NCBI RefSeq assembly: GCF_900316895.1
Contig: NZ_ONER01000016.1
Span: 1-27,952 of the forward strand
DNA length: 27,952 bases
Direction: 5' to 3'
Origin: an uncultured Methanobrevibacter sp.
Lineage (GTDB): Archaea > Methanobacteriota > Methanobacteria > Methanobacteriales > Methanobacteriaceae
Shown: piece by piece, positions 22,449-27,952 of the stretch
Layout: each line of letters begins with the position of its first letter
Position numbering within the stretch: the stretch's first letter is position 1
The notes under the pieces: generated by a model
Told to the model about the DNA's origin: nothing
The model's input: the letters and a program-made list of their open reading frames with translations, nothing else
The model's database searches: none
Translations under genes and position numbers: made by a program

Positions 22449-22502
22449 TAGTAAATTATTATTTACTAGACATTTATTATTTTTGATTTGTATACTATTT
22501 AA
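22449..22502 (-). promoter_or_regulatory. fbp promoter with 8-bp inverted repeat in the leader
   Basis: TATA-like TTAAATAG (minus, 22495-22502) predicts a start near 22473. The inverted repeat TAGTAAAT-TATT-ATTTACTA (22449-22468) lies just inside the leader, upstream of SD GAGGT (22440-22444). It could be a protein site or an mRNA hairpin; no further evidence. Confidence 0.45.
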
Positions 22503-22541
22503 TTATTATGTTAATTTTAAAAAAAAGTGGAAAGTGAAAAC

Positions 22542-23696
22542 CTAATCAAGTTTTCTGATTTTCTCAAATGCCTTTTCGATTTCGGCATCCTGGTTCATTG
22601 CTTCGCATGCCTCTTTTACGCGATTTAAATCTGCACGGGTTTCAGGGTATTTCGGAACAGCACTGCATCCTCCGTCATCAATTTTGGAAATTTCAAATGT
22701 TCCGATTTCCTTTGCGATTGCTGTGATTTCCTCCTTGTCAAGGCCTATCAGCGGTGAGAGTATCGGCATGTCGACGCCGTATCTTGTGGCCAGGATATTG
22801 GAAAGTGTCTGTGATGCGACCTGTCCGACGCTGCTTCCGTCGACTATTGCATCCGCACCCACTTTTTGGGCCAGCTTTTCTGCTATGTGATACATTCCTG
22901 ATTTGCACAGAACGCAGGTCATCTTTTCAGGGGCATTGTCCTTGGCCGCCTGCAGGTACTCGCCGTAATCTATTATGCGTTTCCGGATAGGGTTTCCCTT
23001 GGCGTAGATGTTCAGCTGGTCGACCAGCTGGTTGAAGAGCTCTGTGACCTTCGGGCCTGAGAAGGGGTCGTTGTTACAGTGAAGCGCCACTACTTCGCAG
23101 CCTCTTTTCATCATCAGATATGCCGCTACAGGGGAGTCTATTCCGCTTGAGAGAAGCACTACAACCCTGCCCTGTGTTCCCAGAGGCAGTCCGCCGGGAC
23201 CTTTGATTTTTTCATGATATATGAAAGCCTTGTTCTCCCTGATTTCAACGAATATTGTCAAATCAGGATTTGTCAAATCGACTGGAGCAAGGACAACGCT
23301 TCTCACAACACCTCCGCAATGGGCAGCCATTTCCTGAGAGGTATAATCGTGATTTCCAACACGGCGGCACTTGATTGCGAATTTTGTGTCTTCATCGAGA
23401 ATTCCTTCTGAAATCAGCTCTTCAGTGTATGCAGTCAGGGTCTCGTCGATTCCATCATATGTGGAGTCGGTCGAGGTTGCAGGGGAATAGGACACCACTC
23501 CGAACACCCGGTTCAGCTTTTCGATTCCCTCATCAAAATCCTGCGGGAAGATATAGATTCTTCCCTGATTTCTTTCGACTTCACATTCGAATGTGGCCTT
23601 GATGTTTTTGACCAGTTTCCTTTCAAAGCGTGACCTTATCTTTGGACTCTTGAGTCCGATTTCACCGTATCTTGCAATAATTACGTCATGATTCAT
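22542..23696 (-). CDS. thiI: tRNA 4-thiouridine synthetase ThiI (archaeal type)
   Basis: ThiI adenylates and sulfurates U8 of tRNA. At 384 aa it has an N-terminal ferredoxin-like and THUMP region (residues about 1-170) and a PP-loop ATPase domain with SSGIDS (183-188) and HCNNDPFSG. It lacks the C-terminal rhodanese domain of E. coli ThiI. Three cysteines, C261 and C264 in TCVLCK and C344 in DGGCSA, match the set that holds an iron-sulfur cluster in methanogen ThiI, where sulfide rather than a persulfide relay is thought to be the sulfur source. It is monocistronic, with an ATG at 23696 and no strong SD. Confidence 0.95.
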   Translation of the reverse strand: MNHDVIIARYGEIGLKSPKIRSRFERKLVKNIKATFECEVERNQGRIYIFPQDFDEGIEKLNRVFGVVSYSPATSTDSTYDGIDETLTAYTEELISEGILDEDTKFAIKCRRVGNHDYTSQEMAAHCGGVVRSVVLAPVDLTNPDLTIFVEIRENKAFIYHEKIKGPGGLPLGTQGRVVVLLSSGIDSPVAAYLMMKRGCEVVALHCNNDPFSGPKVTELFNQLVDQLNIYAKGNPIRKRIIDYGEYLQAAKDNAPEKMTCVLCKSGMYHIAEKLAQKVGADAIVDGSSVGQVASQTLSNILATRYGVDMPILSPLIGLDKEEITAIAKEIGTFEISKIDDGGCSAVPKYPETRADLNRVKEACEAMNQDAEIEKAFEKIRKLD

Positions 23697-23792
23697 TTAA
23701 ACATCCCAATTAATTTTAATATCTCAGTTTTTGAACTCCCAATTACAGATATACATTTTGATTTAATACCTTAAAAAAGTATTTAATGATAA

Positions 23793-23800
23793 TTTAAATA
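23793..23800 (+). promoter_or_regulatory. TATA box of cstA (leaderless)
   Basis: TTTAAATA is centred about 24 nt from the ATG at 23820. There is no SD between them, so the transcript probably begins at or next to the start codon. A second in-frame ATG lies at 23826. Confidence 0.55.
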
Positions 23801-23819
23801 TCTTTAACGATAAAAAAAT

Positions 23820-25214
23820 ATGTATATGTATAGTTTTTTGATTTGCGCCGCCGCACTGATTGCATCATATTTCATTTACGGAAAGGCTATCGAAAGGATA
23901 GCGGGAGTTGACGAAAGCGTTGAGACACCGGTCCACAGGCTTGAGGACGGTGTCGACTACATCCCAATGCCAAGATGGAAGCTCTACCTTGTTCATTTCC
24001 TCAACATTGCTGGTCTCGGACCGATTTTCGGTGCCATACAGGGAGCTTTGTTCGGCCCTGCGGCATTTTTGTGGATTGTGCTGGGTACAATCTTCATCGG
24101 AGCGGTCCATGACTTCTTCTCAGGATTCATGTCCCTCAGAAGCGACGGGTTCACAATGCCTGAAATCATCTCAAAGTATCTTGGAACCAAAGCCCGGAAG
24201 TTTGTGGGCGTCATCATCGTGATAACAGGTATTCTCGTTGCATCCACATTCGCAACAGGCTCAGCCGATCTTCTTGCAAGCCTTACAGGCATTCCAACAT
24301 TAATCTGGCTTGTGGTAATATTCATCTACTTCCTCATAGCAACCCTCTTTCCGGTCGACAAGATCATCGGAAAGATCTACCCGATATTCGGAGCCCTGTT
24401 CCTTCTCATGGCGGTGCTCATGATAGGTGCGCTTATACTGAACCCCGCATACACAATTCCGGAATTCACAACACAGGGACTGTACTTCACAGACAAGTCA
24501 ATCTTTCCATACCTCTTTGTGACAATAGCCTGCGGTGCGATTTCAGGTTTCCACGCATCACAGTCCCCTATCGTTGCAAGATGCATGACCACAGAAAAGG
24601 ATGCAAGACCGGTGTTTTTCGGAGCAATGGTTCTTGAAGGCATCACCGCACTCATCTGGGCGGCAATCGCAATGGCATTCTTCCACGGCCAGCCGCAACT
24701 TGCCGTACTCTACGGTGCAACACCTTCCATCGGCGTGAATCAGATGGCAACAACACTGCTCGGACCTGTCGGACTGATTCTGACCATAATCGGAGTTGTG
24801 GTATGCCCTATCACCTCAGGAGACACCGCCCTTAGAAGCTCAAGGATAACACTGGCCGACGAGCTCAAGATAAATCAGGAAAAGCTGGCTTCAAGGGTCA
24901 AACTGGCAGTGCCCCTGTTTATAGTGTCATTTGCCCTGACATTTATCGACTTCAGCCTGATTTGGAGATACTTCGCATGGGTGCAACTGATTGTGGCCAC
25001 CGCAGTTCTCTATGCTGGAACGGTCTATCTGATTCAAAACAAGAAACACTATATCGTCGCACTGCTTCCGGCAATTGCATGTACCCTGATTGCATTCGGA
25101 TACATTCTCCAGGCACCGGAAGGTTTGATGTTGCCTTCAATGACTGCAAACGTGATTTCAGTCATTGCTACCGCCGTCATAGCAATAATTTTCATAAAAA
25201 AATATAAAAAATAG
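23820..25214 (+). CDS. cstA: Carbon starvation protein A family transporter (CstA)
   Basis: The 464-aa membrane protein has about twelve or more helices. The CstA core is clear: N-terminal YFIYGKAIERI, GVDYIPMPRWKLYLVHFLNIAGLGPIFGAIQGALFGP, AVHDFFSGFMSLRSDG, CGAISGFHASQSP and PITSGDTALRSSRI. Bacterial CstA/BtsT proteins take up peptides or pyruvate. Many archaeal and clostridial versions are this shorter form, without the extra C-terminal region of the ~700-aa E. coli protein. The substrate here is unknown; pyruvate or amino-acid/peptide scavenging is plausible for a gut methanogen. It is probably leaderless and converges on alaS with a 14-bp gap. Confidence 0.93.
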   Translation: MYMYSFLICAAALIASYFIYGKAIERIAGVDESVETPVHRLEDGVDYIPMPRWKLYLVHFLNIAGLGPIFGAIQGALFGPAAFLWIVLGTIFIGAVHDFFSGFMSLRSDGFTMPEIISKYLGTKARKFVGVIIVITGILVASTFATGSADLLASLTGIPTLIWLVVIFIYFLIATLFPVDKIIGKIYPIFGALFLLMAVLMIGALILNPAYTIPEFTTQGLYFTDKSIFPYLFVTIACGAISGFHASQSPIVARCMTTEKDARPVFFGAMVLEGITALIWAAIAMAFFHGQPQLAVLYGATPSIGVNQMATTLLGPVGLILTIIGVVVCPITSGDTALRSSRITLADELKINQEKLASRVKLAVPLFIVSFALTFIDFSLIWRYFAWVQLIVATAVLYAGTVYLIQNKKHYIVALLPAIACTLIAFGYILQAPEGLMLPSMTANVISVIATAVIAIIFIKKYKK

Positions 25215-25228
25215 AAAAAGGATAATGA

Positions 25229-27925
25229 TTATCCTTTGATTAAGTCGACTGCAGTCTGGATGGCTTCATCCATCTTGTCTGCATTCTTACCTGCACCCTG
25301 CGCTAAGGTCAAACGGCCTCCGCCGCCACCGCCTAAAACGCCTGCTGCAGTTTTTATTATCTCATTTATTTTTACGCCGGCATCTATTGCTGATTGTGAT
25401 GCCGCACCGACAATCTTTCCGTCACTGTTACCCATTACGACAACATCGGCCTTGCCGTTGTCGGTAAAGTCTGTCGCCATCTTCTGAAGCTCCTTGAAGT
25501 CGGATTCAATCAGTTGGTGGACCACTTTCAAACCGTTTATCTCATCATACTCATCGGCAAGTGAGTTCATCTTAAGGGAAGCGATTTCGGATTTCAGACG
25601 GTCAATCTCGTTTTTCTGTGCCTTCCATTCTGAAAAGAACCTGTCACAGGTTTTCGGCAGTTGGTCGTTTTCGACCTTGAAGATGCCTGAACTTTCACGC
25701 AGAAGCCTGCTGTCATGCTGCATTGAGTCTATTGCGGCAAGACCTGCTGAAAAGTCAATCCTTTCGACACCGTCCTGAACCCTTTCGGTCTTGTTGATCT
25801 TGATAGGTCCGACGACACCTGTCCTCATGACATGTGTTCCCGCACATGCCTGAACGTCAACTCCAGGGACCTTGACGACACGAATCATCTTGCCCGGAAC
25901 GATACCTCCCTGATAGAGAACGAATCCGTAGAGCTCCTGGGCCTCATCACGAGTGTGGAACTGGATGTCCAAATCGATGTTTGCCATGACGTATTCGTTG
26001 GCGAGCTTTTCGATTTCATTGAGCTCGTCCTGTGTGATACGCTTGTAGTGTGAAAGGTCGATACGTGCCCTTGTAAGGTCATTCTGTGATCCTGCCTGCC
26101 AGATGTGCTGACCCAATACCTTACGTGCAGCCGCAATCACAAGGTGGGTTCCTGTGTGGTGGCGCGCAAGGGTGATTCTTCTCTCCCAGTCCAGTTTGCC
26201 TTCAACTTTTTTGCCAATCACGTCATCTGTGACGTCCCCATCTACATGATGCAATACGACATTGTCAACCTTTTCGGCATAGTACATTTTAAATGAATTT
26301 CCGTCAATGGAAACTTCACCTATATCGGAAGGTTGGCCTCCTCCTTCAGGGTAGAACACGGTTTTATCGAAGATGAGACACTTGTCCCCATCCTTCTCAA
26401 CCAGGCCCAAAACCTCAGCCTCGAACTCTTCCTGGTAGAAATCCTTATAGAACAGCAAGTCGGTTTCAGGGAAATCCACCTTGAATGTGGACTTCTTGTT
26501 GGTAGTGTCCTTTTCATGCGCTCCTGCAACCTGAGTGAAGAAGTTATCCGGAACGTTTACTGTGAAATCGTCGCCTGCCATTTCAACGACCGTTTCCGGA
26601 GGAATACCGTGAGCGTCGTATAAGTCGATGAGCATTTCAAGAGGCATTTCTGACTTGCCCTCTTTTTTGAGCCTTTTGATGGACCTTCTGACGATGCTTT
26701 TTCCCTTCTTGACTGTTGCGGCATACCTTTCCTCTTCCAATGTAATGATGTTCATGATATGCTCTTCTGAATCACGGATTTCAGGGTAGAACTTTGAGAG
26801 GAAGTCCAATTGGATTTCCATCACATCCGCCAAGGATTCCTTCATGTCCAGTTCCTTCATGAAACGGATGGTTCTTCTAAGGACAAGCCTTGCAAGGTAT
26901 CCTTCCTTAACGTTTGAAGGGATGATTCCGTCAGCAATCATGAATGCGAGACATCTTGTGTGGTCTGCAATGATGTAGATTGCCTCCATAGGCTCGGCGG
27001 CCTTGAGATATTCATCTAAAGAGAGGTCCAGACTGTCTGCAACCTGCTGTCTTAACTCTTTTAAATCACCGATGTCCTCGATGTCCATCATACCTGCAAT
27101 CTGGGCGTTCCTTCCCTGGATGTCCTCGTTGATCTCAACTCCTGTGAGCTCTTTGAGCTTGTCGACCACAGGGGCGAAACATGCGTCATAAGCTGTCGGA
27201 GTCCCTTGAGAAATCCATGCGATTCTTTCAAGACCGTAACCGGTATCCACAACCTTGATAGGGATTTCCTTCTTGGATCCGTCCTCAAGGGTTTCGTACT
27301 GGATGAACACCAATGTGGCGAGCTCGACACCACGGCAGCATACCTCGTAACATGGTCCCTCGTTACCTCCGCCGGCCCACCAGGACTTGATGAATGTGAT
27401 TTCCTCAGTGTTTATGCCGATGTGGGCAAAGAATTTGTGGCACAGTTCGATTGTGCGGTCTTCCCAGTAGATGAAGTCATCCTCCTTGTTGATTACAGTA
27501 TGGGTTCCCATTGTAAAGCATGTCATGTGACGGCCTGTCCTACCGACATTGTCGACATCGTTGAGCCTAATTGAAGGCTGAGCCATTTCAATCGGATTTG
27601 CAGGCGGCTTTACAAGTCCTGAGGTAATCCAAGGCTGGAAACAGAAGATTGATGCTCCAACGAGGAATACGTCGTCCCTCCACCTTTTGGCAAGGACCGG
27701 ATATCTTGGGACATGAGTGTGCCCTTCACTTTCTAAAAATTCTCTAAAGACCTTTTGGATTTCATATAAGTTGTACGGCTTATCGGTGGCAGGGTTTGCG
27801 ATAAACTCATACTCGTCACACGGAGCGTCCCCACAGGTGTCTCTGTCAATCTGTGAGTAGAACTCCTGTCCGCAGGTTTTACAAGTTTGTTTCTTATAAC
27901 CAAGTTCGTCAAAAATTTCTACCAT
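25229..27925 (-). CDS. alaS: Alanyl-tRNA synthetase
   Basis: Full-length archaeal AlaRS of 898 aa. It has an N-terminal cysteine-containing extension typical of archaea (CKTCGQEF ... CGDAPCDEYEF), then the class II catalytic domain (motif 2 region VGRTGRHMTCFTMGTH; GGGNEGPCYEV). The editing domain has zinc ligands H590 and H594 (HHTGTH) and C694 and H698 (CAGTH). A C-terminal oligomerisation region contains a Gly-rich segment (AAGVLGGGGGGRLTLAQG). No SD is visible before the ATG, and only 27 bp of upstream sequence is in the window, so its promoter cannot be judged. Confidence 0.97.
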   Translation of the reverse strand: MVEIFDELGYKKQTCKTCGQEFYSQIDRDTCGDAPCDEYEFIANPATDKPYNLYEIQKVFREFLESEGHTHVPRYPVLAKRWRDDVFLVGASIFCFQPWITSGLVKPPANPIEMAQPSIRLNDVDNVGRTGRHMTCFTMGTHTVINKEDDFIYWEDRTIELCHKFFAHIGINTEEITFIKSWWAGGGNEGPCYEVCCRGVELATLVFIQYETLEDGSKKEIPIKVVDTGYGLERIAWISQGTPTAYDACFAPVVDKLKELTGVEINEDIQGRNAQIAGMMDIEDIGDLKELRQQVADSLDLSLDEYLKAAEPMEAIYIIADHTRCLAFMIADGIIPSNVKEGYLARLVLRRTIRFMKELDMKESLADVMEIQLDFLSKFYPEIRDSEEHIMNIITLEEERYAATVKKGKSIVRRSIKRLKKEGKSEMPLEMLIDLYDAHGIPPETVVEMAGDDFTVNVPDNFFTQVAGAHEKDTTNKKSTFKVDFPETDLLFYKDFYQEEFEAEVLGLVEKDGDKCLIFDKTVFYPEGGGQPSDIGEVSIDGNSFKMYYAEKVDNVVLHHVDGDVTDDVIGKKVEGKLDWERRITLARHHTGTHLVIAAARKVLGQHIWQAGSQNDLTRARIDLSHYKRITQDELNEIEKLANEYVMANIDLDIQFHTRDEAQELYGFVLYQGGIVPGKMIRVVKVPGVDVQACAGTHVMRTGVVGPIKINKTERVQDGVERIDFSAGLAAIDSMQHDSRLLRESSGIFKVENDQLPKTCDRFFSEWKAQKNEIDRLKSEIASLKMNSLADEYDEINGLKVVHQLIESDFKELQKMATDFTDNGKADVVVMGNSDGKIVGAASQSAIDAGVKINEIIKTAAGVLGGGGGGRLTLAQGAGKNADKMDEAIQTAVDLIKG

Positions 27926-27952
27926 AATAATCAGTTTAAAAGATTTATTAGT

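Noticed and set aside
1..27952. tRNA, rRNA, RNase P or SRP RNA genes
   Set aside because: No cloverleaf, CCA-type ends or conserved cores were found by reading both strands; this was by eye and not by a covariance search.

Overview
The window comes from a methanogenic archaeon of the order Methanobacteriales, most likely Methanobrevibacter or a close relative. The evidence is an AT-rich genome with archaeal TATA boxes, GGAGGTGAT-type Shine-Dalgarno (SD) sites, a methanofuran-pathway kinase (MfnE-like), archaetidylinositol phosphate synthase, RadB, ABCE1, archaeal AlaRS, a bifunctional archaeal FBP aldolase/phosphatase, and surface proteins (adhesin-like, Ser/Asp-repeat, thioester) typical of gut and rumen Methanobrevibacter. 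The species call is inference.

Layout. 1-851: a methyltransferase running off the left edge. 990-3316: a two-gene TadA/TadC-like secretion or pilus-assembly pair behind a palindromic promoter. 3324-4040: a membrane-anchored DUF4012 protein. 4041-5053: a 1-kb gene-free stretch made of two head-to-tail copies of a 455-bp, heavily structured element. It is the most unusual object here: five to six hairpins, two compensatory base-pair changes between copies, conserved TATA boxes and four TTTAGG-N4-CCTAAA palindromes. 5054-8671: a giant secreted beta-helix adhesin with an embedded papain-like protease. 8848-10352: pth2, mfnE, a tiny zinc-ribbon protein and aEF-1beta, all on the minus strand. 10453-11001: a Ser/Asp-repeat surface protein. 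11189-12967: ABCE1. 12994-15266: an aminotransferase / 2[4Fe-4S] protein / DGC zinc-protein operon. 15326-16030: radB. 16248-17150: a predicted thioester (TQXA-type) surface adhesin. 17154-18577: tsaC diverging from an archaetidylinositol phosphate synthase-DUF357 pair. 18578-19045: a structured intergenic region with a candidate small RNA. 19075-20892: a MacB/LolDE-like ABC exporter, divergent from a DUF3781 gene. 21366-22432: fbp with a frameshifted C-terminus. 22542-23696: thiI. 23820-25214: cstA. 25229-27925: alaS.

How it works together. Most genes are housekeeping (translation, tRNA modification, gluconeogenesis, lipid and cofactor synthesis, recombination). The accessory part is about the cell surface: the protease-adhesin, the thioester protein, the Ser/Asp-repeat protein and the TadA/TadC pair. 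Several genes with no visible SD have a TATA box about 25 nt from the start codon and are predicted to be leaderless (cstA, the exporter permease, tsaC, the lipid synthase, probably radB). Genes with leaders carry clear SD sites, and these were used to correct several start codons.
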